Shown: positions 41,039-49,134 of the stretch, piece after piece | How the letters are laid out: each line of letters begins with the position of its first letter | Position numbering within the stretch: the first letter of the stretch is position 1 | Source: Chelativorans sp. YIM 93263 | GTDB lineage: Bacteria > Pseudomonadota > Alphaproteobacteria > Rhizobiales > Rhizobiaceae | Length of the DNA: 64,000 bases | Direction: 5' to 3' | NCBI RefSeq assembly: GCF_028767125.1 | Contig: NZ_JAKCWP010000003.1 | Span: forward strand, 62,001 to 126,000 | Notes under the pieces: generated by a model | What the model was told of the DNA's origin: nothing | Seen by the model: the letters and a program-made list of their open reading frames with translations, nothing else | Database searches by the model: none | Made by a program: the position numbers and the translations under genes

Positions 41039-42673
41039 ATGTCTTTTAGGCTCCTGCTTCGGCTTCCCTATGTACTGCGCTCCTGGTTCGAGCCGAACCT
41101 GCGCGCGTTTCTGGAAGCCCGGCAGCCTTTCGTCTGGTTTCTGGCGCTGCTGCTGGGCTTTGGCGTGGCCGTTGCGGCGATTATCTTTCGCGAGCTCATA
41201 GGTCTTTTCCAGCTCTTCTGGCTCGGCACGCGCTCGGAGCAGGTCTATTCCACGGCGATGGATCTGCCCTGGTACTGGGTAATGGCCGGCCCCATCCTCG
41301 GCGGGCTGGCTGTGGGGCTGCTTCTCACGCAGCTCAGCTCACGGGGCACGGGTGTCGTGGCAGATGTGATCGAGGCGCGTGCCCTAGCGGGCCGCAAGCT
41401 CTCCCTGCGCGACGGGCTGCTTTCCGCACTGACCACCGCCCTGTCTCTCGGGTCGGGCGGAAGTGCTGGCCGTGAAGGTCCGGTCGTACACCTGGGCGCT
41501 GTCCTGGCCTCGGCCGCTGCATGGCGGGTCGAACTTTCCGGTTGGTGCCGGCGTACACTGCTGGGCGCCGGTGTGGCGAGCGCCATTGCCGCCTCATTCA
41601 ACGCCCCGATTGCCGGCGTTCTTTTCGCGCACGAGGTCATTCTCGGCCACTATTCCATGCGATCCTTCGTGCCGATCGTGATCGCCTCGACCGCGGGTGG
41701 CGTGGCCTCGCGGCTTTGGTTCGGCAATTCGGCCGCGTTCGTGATTCCCCAACATGCGATCACATCATATTGGGAGTTCCCCGCCTTCGCGTTGCTTGGG
41801 GTAACGGCCGCCGTGGTCGCCATCCTGTTCCAGTTTGCGCTTTTCGCCGGAGAGTATATCGCCCGCGGGATCCAGATTCCCGTATGGCTGACACCGCTTG
41901 CGGGCGGCGTACTGGTCGGTACTATCGGCATTGCATTTCCTCAGGTTCTGGGCGTCGGCTATGAGGTAACCAACATGGCGCTCTGGCAGCAATTGCCGCT
42001 TTCCATGATGCTTGCGCTCATCGTCGTAAAAACGATCGCCACGTCGGTCACGCTCGCCACCCGCTTCGGCGGCGGCATTTTTTCACCTTCGCTTTATCTC
42101 GGTGCATTGACCGGCTGCTCCTTTGGTGTGATCGCAGCGAGCGTGTTTCCGGACCTGGCTTCCAGCGAAGGTCTTTACGCCATCATCGGCATGGGCGCCG
42201 TGGCGGGCGCTGTGCTGGGCGCTCCGATTTCAACCACTGTGATCGTGTTCGAGCTGACGGGCGGCTATACGCTGTCCGTCGCGCTCCTGCTCTCCGTCGC
42301 AGTGGCTCACGGCATCTGCCAGGCTATTCATGGACACTCCTGGTTCCAGTGGCAGCTCGAAATGCGCGGCATCTTCATTCAAAAAGGGCCGCACCGCGTA
42401 TACAGCCAGACAACCCGTGTAATGGACTTCATGGAACCGGTCGCGGAGGATGCTGAACCGGAGATCCATGACCCCGATTCCAAACTGCCGGCCTTGAAGC
42501 CCACAGATTCGCTGGATGCGGCCCTGCGCGCGTTCGACCAGAGCGGCTATGGCCGCCTGCCCGTCGTGGACCCACGTGAGAACACCAGCATCATTGCCTG
42601 GGCATCCCATGTCCGTGCGCTGCGGTCATTCAACAAGGCATTGGTGGAGCTCAGTGAGGAAGAGCACCGGTAG
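41039..42673 (+). CDS. ClC-family chloride channel/transporter with CBS region
   Basis: A 544-residue ClC protein with about eleven membrane helices (20-435) and a C-terminal CBS-like region (about 445-535). The gating-glutamate motif GREGP (144-148, Glu146) and the GxFxP equivalent GGGIFSPSLYLG are present. The first selectivity loop reads GTGVVA (103-108) where E. coli ClcA has GSGIPE. The internal proton glutamate (E203 in E. coli ClcA) aligns with Val200 in LFAHEVI. It could be a channel or a variant antiporter, and the transported anion is uncertain. Six bases after the thioesterase gene. Confidence 0.9.
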   Translation: MSFRLLLRLPYVLRSWFEPNLRAFLEARQPFVWFLALLLGFGVAVAAIIFRELIGLFQLFWLGTRSEQVYSTAMDLPWYWVMAGPILGGLAVGLLLTQLSSRGTGVVADVIEARALAGRKLSLRDGLLSALTTALSLGSGGSAGREGPVVHLGAVLASAAAWRVELSGWCRRTLLGAGVASAIAASFNAPIAGVLFAHEVILGHYSMRSFVPIVIASTAGGVASRLWFGNSAAFVIPQHAITSYWEFPAFALLGVTAAVVAILFQFALFAGEYIARGIQIPVWLTPLAGGVLVGTIGIAFPQVLGVGYEVTNMALWQQLPLSMMLALIVVKTIATSVTLATRFGGGIFSPSLYLGALTGCSFGVIAASVFPDLASSEGLYAIIGMGAVAGAVLGAPISTTVIVFELTGGYTLSVALLLSVAVAHGICQAIHGHSWFQWQLEMRGIFIQKGPHRVYSQTTRVMDFMEPVAEDAEPEIHDPDSKLPALKPTDSLDAALRAFDQSGYGRLPVVDPRENTSIIAWASHVRALRSFNKALVELSEEEHR

Positions 42674-42816
42674 CGACGGATCATTTACCAGCCGTTAACC
42701 AAGGCCCTTAACCCACGGACCTTTGCACAAGTTTGGCACTGCCCGTTCCTTTGATGCCGCCCGCCTCCGCGTCACAATTCCCCATACGCGACACCGATTC
42801 GCCGCAGGAGGCGTTC

Positions 42817-43023
42817 TTGAAGATCGACGTGCAGCAAATGTCGGACAGACTCGCGCGTGACCCGACCATCAGCGACTACGATTTCTGGCGCGCACTGAAA
42901 TCGCTCGAAGACGAGCTTTACCACCTCAGGATTACGAGTGATCCTATACCGATCGACCTGATCTTTGCGCGCGCCATCCTGCGGCGCGCGCGACAAAGCC
43001 GCGATTGTGGAGCAGTCTTCTGA
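42817..43023 (+). CDS. Small protein of unknown function
   Basis: Not recognised. TTG at 42817 follows AGGAGG at five bases and gives 68 residues (from [20 protein letters not shown]), hydrophilic and helical, with [17 protein letters not shown] and [15 protein letters not shown]. In-frame starts upstream (ATG 42754, TTG 42733) lack ribosome binding sites. The composition is that of a real protein, but no family comes to mind. It lies between the ClC gene and a converging hydrolase gene. Confidence 0.5.
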   Translation: MKIDVQQMSDRLARDPTISDYDFWRALKSLEDELYHLRITSDPIPIDLIFARAILRRARQSRDCGAVF

Positions 43024-43039
43024 AAACGCTCGTGAGGTT

Positions 43040-43915
43040 TCAGCCGAGGTTCTCTTTCAGGAAATCGACCGTCCTCTCCCAAGCGAGATTTGCTGCCTCC
43101 TCATCATAGCGTGCCTCGGAGGTGTCGTTGTTGAAGGCGTGATTCACGCCTTCATACATGTGGATCGTGTAGTCCTTTCCTGCCGCATCCAGTGCCTCCC
43201 GGTACTGATCTATTCCCGCATTGATGCGATCATCCAGGCCCGCATAGTGCAACAGCAGCGGGGCGCTGATACTGTCCACCTCCTCCGGGTCCGGCTGAGA
43301 GCCGTAATAGGCCACCGCCGCCTTGAGCGAAGGGGCATTGACGGCGAGATTGTTTACAGTGCCGCCACCCCAGCAGAAGCCGATCGCACCGACATTGCCG
43401 TTGGTAAAGTCCTGGTTTTGCAAATACTCGATCGTCGCCACACCGTTCGCGATCGTCTGTTCCGGGTCGAGATCGCCGAACATGCTGCGTGCCTCGTCCT
43501 CATCGTCCGGGGTGCCGCCGAGCGGTGACAGAAAGTCCGGTGCCAGAGCCACGAATCCCTCCAGCGCCATGCGCCGGGCCACGTCCTGGATATGGGGGTT
43601 GAGACCGCGATTCTCGTGCACTACGATCACAGCACCGAGAGGCTGATCCTCGTCGGCCGGGCGAACGAGATAGCCGCGCATCTCGCGTTCATTGCCCGGA
43701 TATGTGATCTCTTCGATGTTCAATCTCTCATCGTCCTCCGGCACGATCGCCGCACGGGCCGAGTTTGCAGCAAGCATCGGCACCACAGCGGCCGCAGCCG
43801 CGCTCGAACCGGCGAGTTTCGTCAGTTTTTCCATGAAGCCGCGCCGGTCGAGCGTTAAATGCGTGTACTCGTCATAAGCATCGATCATCGCCTGTGTAAT
43901 TCGCGATCCGGGCAT
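43040..43915 (-). CDS. Exported dienelactone hydrolase-family protein
   Basis: A 291-residue alpha/beta hydrolase of the dienelactone hydrolase family (YghX-like). A twin-arginine-type N-terminus (DRRGFMEKLTKLAG, 23-36) followed by a hydrophobic Ala-rich stretch to about 56 suggests Tat export. The catalytic residues are Cys181 in GFCWGGG, Asp in YAGLDDRIN and His in GVNHAFNN; HENRG (about 100-104) is the usual Glu/Arg motif. The natural substrate is not known. ATG at 43915 has GGAG six bases upstream. Confidence 0.88.
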   Translation of the reverse strand: MPGSRITQAMIDAYDEYTHLTLDRRGFMEKLTKLAGSSAAAAAVVPMLAANSARAAIVPEDDERLNIEEITYPGNEREMRGYLVRPADEDQPLGAVIVVHENRGLNPHIQDVARRMALEGFVALAPDFLSPLGGTPDDEDEARSMFGDLDPEQTIANGVATIEYLQNQDFTNGNVGAIGFCWGGGTVNNLAVNAPSLKAAVAYYGSQPDPEEVDSISAPLLLHYAGLDDRINAGIDQYREALDAAGKDYTIHMYEGVNHAFNNDTSEARYDEEAANLAWERTVDFLKENLG

Positions 43916-44055
43916 TTCTTGCTCCCTATCATTGCGCCCCCCGGCAGCAAGAGCATATGAAGTGCCGTATCATCGGTCCAATCAACGCTACGTGACGAGA
44001 CTGCCCTTGGCCCGTCCGCCACAAACCGGTACAAAAGGAAAACGTTCGGCCTCGA

Positions 44056-46608
44056 ATGGCCGATTCAACATTTGCGAGACTCATGTCAGGTTCTCCCGAC
44101 GATCTGCCGTTCTTCGGCGATGAAGAAGCGCCCCGTCCAACCCCGCGGGAGGGCGGAATCGCTGCACGCGCCATGGCAGCGCGACACCAGGCACCACAAC
44201 AATATCTGGAAGGATTGAACCCCGAACAGCGCCAGGCGGTCGAGACCACCGAGGGGCCGGTTCTGGTGCTGGCAGGCGCAGGTACGGGAAAAACGCGTGT
44301 GCTGACGACGCGCATCGCGCACATACTTGCCACCGGGCGCGCCTATCCATCGCAGATCCTGGCCGTCACCTTCACCAACAAGGCCGCACGCGAGATGAAG
44401 GCGCGCGTTGGTGTATTCGTCGGCGAGGCCATTGAGGGCATGCCGTGGCTCGGCACGTTTCACTCGATCGGGGTGAAGCTCCTGCGTCGCCATGCGGAAC
44501 TCGCCGGCCTCAAATCATCGTTCACGATTCTCGATACGGACGACCAGATCCGCCTTCTGAAGCAGTTGATTCAGGCCCAGGGGCTGGACGATAAGCGCTG
44601 GCCTGCGCGGCAGTTCGCGCAAATGATCGACGGCTGGAAGAACAAGGGGCTGGGGCCTTCCGAAATCCAGGAGGGAGATGCGCGCGCTTTTGCCAACGGC
44701 AAAGGCCGTGAACTCTACGCGGCCTATCAGGAGCGGCTGAAAACACTTAACGCTGTCGATTTCGGCGACCTGCTGCTGCATCCCATCCGAATTTTTCGCG
44801 ATCACCCCGACGTTCTGCGGGAATATTATCGAAAATTCAAATACATACTGGTCGACGAGTACCAGGATACCAACACCGCCCAATATATGTGGTTGAGGCT
44901 GCTCGCACAGCGCTCGAAAGGCTCTGCCTCCTCATCGAGGGAGGATAGCGCGTATATCAACATCTGCTGTGTGGGTGACGACGACCAGTCGATCTATGGT
45001 TGGCGCGGGGCGGAGGTGGACAACATTCTTCGCTTCGAAAAAGACTTTCCCGGTGCCACCGTCATTCGCCTGGAGCGCAACTATCGCTCCACCGCTCATA
45101 TCCTCGGGGCTGCCTCCCACCTGATCGCTCATAATGAAGGCCGGCTTGGCAAAACGCTGTTTACGGACCAGCCGGACCCGGACGAGCCCAAGGTCAAGGT
45201 ACATGCCGCCTGGGACTCCGAAGAAGAAGCGCGCGCGGTCGGCGAGGAAATCGAGGCGCTACAAGCCAAGGGCCATGCGCTCAATGATATGGCAATCCTG
45301 GTGCGCGCATCCTTCCAGATGCGCGAGTTCGAGGACCGTTTCGTCACGCTGGGTCTTAATTATCGTGTCATCGGCGGTCCTCGTTTTTATGAACGTCAGG
45401 AAATCCGCGACGCGCTGGCGTATTTCCGTGTTGTTGCGCAGAATGCGGATGACCTCGCCTTCGAGCGCATTGTGAACGTGCCCAAGCGCGGTCTGGGCGA
45501 AGCGGCCGTGCGCCAGATACACGATGTCGCACGGATTCGCGGCGTTCCATTGCTTCAGGCGGCGCGTGATCTCGCTGGAACAGAGGAGATGAAGCCGAAG
45601 CCGCGCGCGTCGCTTCGCAATCTTGTCGAGAGCTTTGAGCGCTGGCAGGGATTGCTCGACCGTATGCCGCATACGGAACTGGCGGAGCAGATTCTGGAGG
45701 AGTCGGGCTACACCGACATGTGGAAGAACGACCGCTCGGCCGAAGCGCCGGGCCGGCTGGACAACCTCAAGGAACTGATTCGCTCCATGGAGGAATATGA
45801 GAGCCTGCGCGCATTCCTGGAGCACGTTGCTCTCGTCATGGACACGGATCAGAACGCGGCACTCGACGCTGTCTCCTTGATGACACTCCATTCCGCCAAG
45901 GGGCTGGAGTTCGACACGGTATTCCTGCCGGGCTGGGAGGAAGGCCTCTTTCCCCATCAGCGAGCGCTTGACGAAGGCGGGCGCTCCGGTCTCGAAGAAG
46001 AGCGCCGCCTTGCCTATGTCGGCGTAACGCGGGCGAAACAGAACCTGCATATCTGGTTTACGTCGAATCGGCGTATTTACGGCCTCTGGCAATCCACCCT
46101 CCCCTCGCGATTTCTGGACGAACTTCCAGAAGCGCACGTCGACGTGGTAGAGGACGGCAGCGTCTATGGCGGCTATGGCCAATCCTACGGCGGTCAACAG
46201 CCCGGTCGGCCCAATCCTTACGGGCGCTCGCGCTTCGATGAGCCGGGCGAGGTTTTCTCAAGCCCCTATTCAACGCCTGGCTGGCAGCGCGCGCAGAGAA
46301 ACCGGAGCGAAGCGACTGCACGCAACTGGGGCACGCGCTCAGGGCACCAGGTGGAGCGTGTCGGCTATGGTGAGCCCGACTCAGGCTATGGCGCGGGACG
46401 CGGCTCGGTCAAAGGACGCACCATAGAAGGCGAGTTCGTGGCAAAGTCGGTTTCGGACACCCCATCAGCCTTCAAGGTTGGCGATCGGGTCTTCCACCTG
46501 AAGTTTGGAAACGGGAATATCGCCGCGATCGACGGCAACAAGCTGACGGTCGACTTCGATAAGGCCGGGCAGAAACGGGTGCTCGACGGATACGTGGAGC
46601 GCGTTTAG
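44056..46608 (+). CDS. uvrD: UvrD/PcrA-type DNA helicase II
   Basis: A 3'-5' SF1A helicase of nucleotide-excision and mismatch repair. The 850 residues contain GLNPEQRQAVE (Q motif), Walker A AGAGTGKT (73-80), DEYQDTN (motif II), VGDDDQSIYGWRGA (III), RNYRS (IV), TLHSAKGLEF (V) and YVGVTRA (VI). The C-terminal region is Gly/Tyr/Arg-rich (about 690-790) and ends with a Tudor-like RNA-polymerase-interaction domain (VGDRVFHLKFGNGNI to YVERV), as in PcrA/UvrD. ATG at 44056 is used; ATG at 44083 is possible. It ends one base before the converging gene at 46610. Confidence 0.95.
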   Translation: MADSTFARLMSGSPDDLPFFGDEEAPRPTPREGGIAARAMAARHQAPQQYLEGLNPEQRQAVETTEGPVLVLAGAGTGKTRVLTTRIAHILATGRAYPSQILAVTFTNKAAREMKARVGVFVGEAIEGMPWLGTFHSIGVKLLRRHAELAGLKSSFTILDTDDQIRLLKQLIQAQGLDDKRWPARQFAQMIDGWKNKGLGPSEIQEGDARAFANGKGRELYAAYQERLKTLNAVDFGDLLLHPIRIFRDHPDVLREYYRKFKYILVDEYQDTNTAQYMWLRLLAQRSKGSASSSREDSAYINICCVGDDDQSIYGWRGAEVDNILRFEKDFPGATVIRLERNYRSTAHILGAASHLIAHNEGRLGKTLFTDQPDPDEPKVKVHAAWDSEEEARAVGEEIEALQAKGHALNDMAILVRASFQMREFEDRFVTLGLNYRVIGGPRFYERQEIRDALAYFRVVAQNADDLAFERIVNVPKRGLGEAAVRQIHDVARIRGVPLLQAARDLAGTEEMKPKPRASLRNLVESFERWQGLLDRMPHTELAEQILEESGYTDMWKNDRSAEAPGRLDNLKELIRSMEEYESLRAFLEHVALVMDTDQNAALDAVSLMTLHSAKGLEFDTVFLPGWEEGLFPHQRALDEGGRSGLEEERRLAYVGVTRAKQNLHIWFTSNRRIYGLWQSTLPSRFLDELPEAHVDVVEDGSVYGGYGQSYGGQQPGRPNPYGRSRFDEPGEVFSSPYSTPGWQRAQRNRSEATARNWGTRSGHQVERVGYGEPDSGYGAGRGSVKGRTIEGEFVAKSVSDTPSAFKVGDRVFHLKFGNGNIAAIDGNKLTVDFDKAGQKRVLDGYVERV

Positions 46609-46609
46609 A

Positions 46610-47065
46610 TTATTTGAAGTAAACGTATTTGCCTTCGGCGTTCTTTTCCCGTTTCAACTCGCCCTTTCTGGCGTAACGGGACAAAGGACCAGAGAAAGCG
46701 TTGGCCCTGTATTGCGCGCCAAATCGTTCCTCGCTGGCCCACACCACGTCGCGGATCGTTCGCTTTTCCTCGAAAAAGTCGCTTGCAACCAACTTTTCCA
46801 GAACCGCGACGGCGCCGCTGGCGCTCGGCCCCTTTGCTGCTTGCTTCCGTGAAGACCGGGGTGCCCTTTCTCCGGCTCTTCCAAGCTGTCCAGGACCCGA
46901 TACGTAAGACACGGCTTCGCCTTCGGACAGATGTCCCAAATGTTGAGCTCGCTCTTCAAAAAAAAGCTCAACAATACGCAATTGCACAGCTTCGGATTCG
47001 AACCTGTTTATAGTCTCGGAAAGCTCTACGAGCTGCTGTTTTAATTCCCGGAATCCGTCATCCAT
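46610..47065 (-). CDS. Protein of unknown function, possible winged-helix C-terminus
   Basis: Not recognised. The 151-residue product starts at ATG 47065 (DDGFRELKQQLVELSETINRF), which looks like a short coiled coil, followed by a basic Ser/Arg-rich linker (about 75-95) and a C-terminal segment VLEKLVASDFFEEKRTIRDV to GELKREKNAEGKYVYFK whose pattern resembles a small winged-helix or HTH domain. That suggests DNA binding, but weakly. The frame is open 46 codons further upstream without a plausible ribosome binding site. It converges on uvrD. Confidence 0.6.
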   Translation of the reverse strand: MDDGFRELKQQLVELSETINRFESEAVQLRIVELFFEERAQHLGHLSEGEAVSYVSGPGQLGRAGERAPRSSRKQAAKGPSASGAVAVLEKLVASDFFEEKRTIRDVVWASEERFGAQYRANAFSGPLSRYARKGELKREKNAEGKYVYFK

Positions 47066-47263
47066 CAATCCCGCCCCCTGTTCACAGCCTCGCCCCTTAT
47101 CCCACCTTGTATATGGCGGTATAACCATGGGGTAAGTCAATATCGAGAACAGGGCTGTAATCGACGCGATCTCAGCGCCAGAATTAAGGGGGACTGTTCG
47201 CAATGAAGATTGCTAGAAAACGGTCCACAGCTTTCATCTCGCTTTAAATTTTGAGAACCAAAT

Positions 47264-47294
47264 AAAAAACGGGCGCCGGTTCTCCGGCGCCCGT
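47264..47294 (-). terminator. Rho-independent terminator of the secreted protein gene at 47320
   Basis: On the minus strand a 10-bp stem (CGGGCGCCGG/CCGGCGCCCG) with a 4-base loop is followed by six T residues, 26 bases after the stop codon of the gene at 47320-47859. Confidence 0.92.
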
Positions 47295-47319
47295 ACAATG
47301 AAGAATCCGCCTTTGAGGA

Positions 47320-47859
47320 TTAGCGGACGTAAAGAGTCAGAGAGCCGTCCGCCGAGCTTTCGGCCGCCACGACGTCTTCCGTCTGGAACTGTTCCTGCTC
47401 AAGACGCTGAGACACCGTGGAGCTGGCCTCGACCGCCGTGCGTAGCTCATCGATGCTGGTCTGGTTATTCGCCAACGCCTCGTCCACCGCGTTCATGCTC
47501 TCACCCTGGGCAAGATCGCTGACGCGCACAATCTCAATATTCGAAGCGTCGGTGACCGCCTCTACATCTCCGGCAGCGGTGCCACCCGCCTGGATAGCCG
47601 AGATTACTGAACCGAAATTGGCCTCGCCGCCCGTGCTTGCGGTCGTGCCTGTGTCGATGCCGCTCTGTCCGCTCATGTCGTTTCCACCATCAGCGCTTAT
47701 GCCAGCATCAGCACCTGCATCGGCTTCACTGGAGCCCACATCGGCATTTCCGTTTATCTGCGCATCGGCCTCAACGTTGTTGCTATCGGCGAACGCAGCT
47801 CCGGTAAATGCGCCAGAGACCAACAGGGGTACCGCTGCCACTTTGAGAATTCGTTTCAT
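47320..47859 (-). CDS. Secreted acidic protein of unknown function
   Basis: Not recognised. A 179-residue product with a signal peptide (MKRILKVAAVPLLVSGAF to AAFA, cleavage about 24). The mature N-terminal half is a low-complexity stretch rich in Asn, Asp, Ala, Gly and Ser (about 25-85) and the C-terminal half a helical domain with VSDLAQGESMNAVDEALANN and ending LTLYVR. ATG at 47859 has GGAG eight bases upstream, and the strong terminator downstream shows it is a complete unit. The 5' region holds a 7-bp hairpin (GGCCGCC/GGCGGCC, near 47892-47915) that may shape the mRNA leader. Confidence 0.7.
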   Translation of the reverse strand: MKRILKVAAVPLLVSGAFTGAAFADSNNVEADAQINGNADVGSSEADAGADAGISADGGNDMSGQSGIDTGTTASTGGEANFGSVISAIQAGGTAAGDVEAVTDASNIEIVRVSDLAQGESMNAVDEALANNQTSIDELRTAVEASSTVSQRLEQEQFQTEDVVAAESSADGSLTLYVR

Positions 47860-48028
47860 AAAAATCACTCCGTTTTGGTGATCGTCTCTAGGCCGCCTAA
47901 CGGGAAAGGCGGCCCGAGGGTTCCGCTTCGGAGCCAGCGAAACCGGAGCTATCAATCACAGAAAATTTGGGGCGGAAATGAGCGGGGCCAACTAGGGGCG
48001 ATCTCTGCCGCCAGTGGCATCGAGAGCT

Positions 48029-48385
48029 TCAACCACGATAGATGCACCCTTCGGCCTGTCCATCCACGCCGCGGGACACAACGACATGGCTCAGCGTCGA
48101 AACCTTGCTTTCCAACTCTTTCCAGATCCATCCGGCAACGTTCTCCAGCGAAGGCACCGACAAACCCTCAATCTCGTTCAGGAACGAATGGTCCAGCCTT
48201 TTTCTGACAACTGAAACATGCTTTTCGACCTCGTAAAGATTGGCGGGCCACCCGAATGTCGGGTCAGGCTCACCGGTAAGATGGATACGCACCTTGAAAG
48301 AGTGGCCATGGAGCCCCTCGTGGGGCTTCAGCTCATGGGCGGCTTCAAACGTAAATTCCGTAAAGGTTTCCACAGTCGTCGTCAT
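48029..48385 (-). CDS. 6-pyruvoyl-tetrahydropterin synthase (QueD) homologue with ExxHGH motif
   Basis: A 118-residue T-fold enzyme of the PTPS/QueD family. The zinc histidines are present (FTFEAAH and LHGHSF), and so is RLDHSFLN with the catalytic Asp-His pair. In QueD the catalytic Cys lies in CxxxHGH; here the sequence is HEGLHGHSF, that is ExxHGH. The conserved Glu before the C-terminal CIYRG motif also appears to be missing (VVVSRGVDGQAEGCIYRG). ExxHGH is the signature described for PTPS-III proteins that make 6-hydroxymethyl-dihydropterin for folate. No queC, queE or queF gene is nearby. Queuosine precursor synthesis is therefore uncertain. Confidence 0.82.
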   Translation of the reverse strand: MTTTVETFTEFTFEAAHELKPHEGLHGHSFKVRIHLTGEPDPTFGWPANLYEVEKHVSVVRKRLDHSFLNEIEGLSVPSLENVAGWIWKELESKVSTLSHVVVSRGVDGQAEGCIYRG

Positions 48386-48603
48386 CTTCCCTACTCCCGG
48401 TCCAATTGGGGTGCGCGTAAAACTAAGTCTCTGTTTACCAACACGTCAGGCTGCTTCACCCGGTACCCTGTGCCACGCGCCGGTTAACTTTGTATAGATC
48501 AGCTATACGGTATCGGTCAGTCTGCAGCATCATCCATCTTAGATGCTGCCGAACGGAGGCCGGACAATCACCTTTAAAGCCAATCCATCCCGGAGACCGA
48601 AGC

Positions 48604-49131
48604 ATGTATAACAAAATGGGACAAAAATTCGGATTGTTCCGCCTTCTGACAACGTTCTTCTATATTATTGCGGGAAGCTCTGCGCTCGCACAACCCCTGG
48701 ATGCTCCGTCCGGTGAGCCAATCCTTACGATTGAAGGTAATATCACCAATACGAATGTCGGCGATACCGCTCAGTTCGACCGCGCTATGCTGGAATCCAT
48801 GGGGATGGTTTCCTTCGTCACTTCGACCCCCTGGTACTCCGAGCCGTCGGAATTCGAAGGTGTTCCCCTGGCGGAGTTGATGGAACGGGTTGGTGCGCAG
48901 GGAACTGAGGTCGAAGTGGTCGCTCTTAACGACTACCGTGCACAGATCCCTATTTCGGATTTTTCAACGTTCGGTACGATCCTCGCACTGAAACGCAATG
49001 GCGAGGAAATGCCTATTCGCGACAAAGGTCCGCTCTTCGTAGTTTACCCATACGATGAGGAATCGCGCCTCCAGAATCAGGACTACTACGCGCGATCCGT
49101 CTGGCAGGTCTATAAATTGATTGTCCAATAG
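48604..49131 (+). CDS. Secreted SUOX/molybdopterin-fold protein
   Basis: A 175-residue exported protein: signal peptide to about residue 29 (SSALAQ), then one domain resembling the oxidoreductase molybdopterin-binding (SUOX) fold, with ILTIEGNITNTN, TPWYSEPSEFEGVPLAELM, VVALNDYRAQIPISDF, FVVYPYDEE and RSVWQVYKLIVQ. No cysteine ligand for molybdenum is visible, so it is more likely a binding or sensory domain than an enzyme. It lies 3 bases before the GGDEF/EAL gene, which suggests it feeds a periplasmic signal to that protein (inference). ATG at 48604 has GGAG eight bases upstream. Confidence 0.78.
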   Translation: MYNKMGQKFGLFRLLTTFFYIIAGSSALAQPLDAPSGEPILTIEGNITNTNVGDTAQFDRAMLESMGMVSFVTSTPWYSEPSEFEGVPLAELMERVGAQGTEVEVVALNDYRAQIPISDFSTFGTILALKRNGEEMPIRDKGPLFVVYPYDEESRLQNQDYYARSVWQVYKLIVQ

Positions 49132-49134
49132 CCG

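Noticed and set aside
48492-48508. GTATAG-N5-CTATAC inverted repeat between the pterin-synthase and SUOX-like genes as an operator
   Set aside because: Short AT-rich symmetry next to a likely promoter is common by chance; with no regulator nearby I did not list it as a feature.
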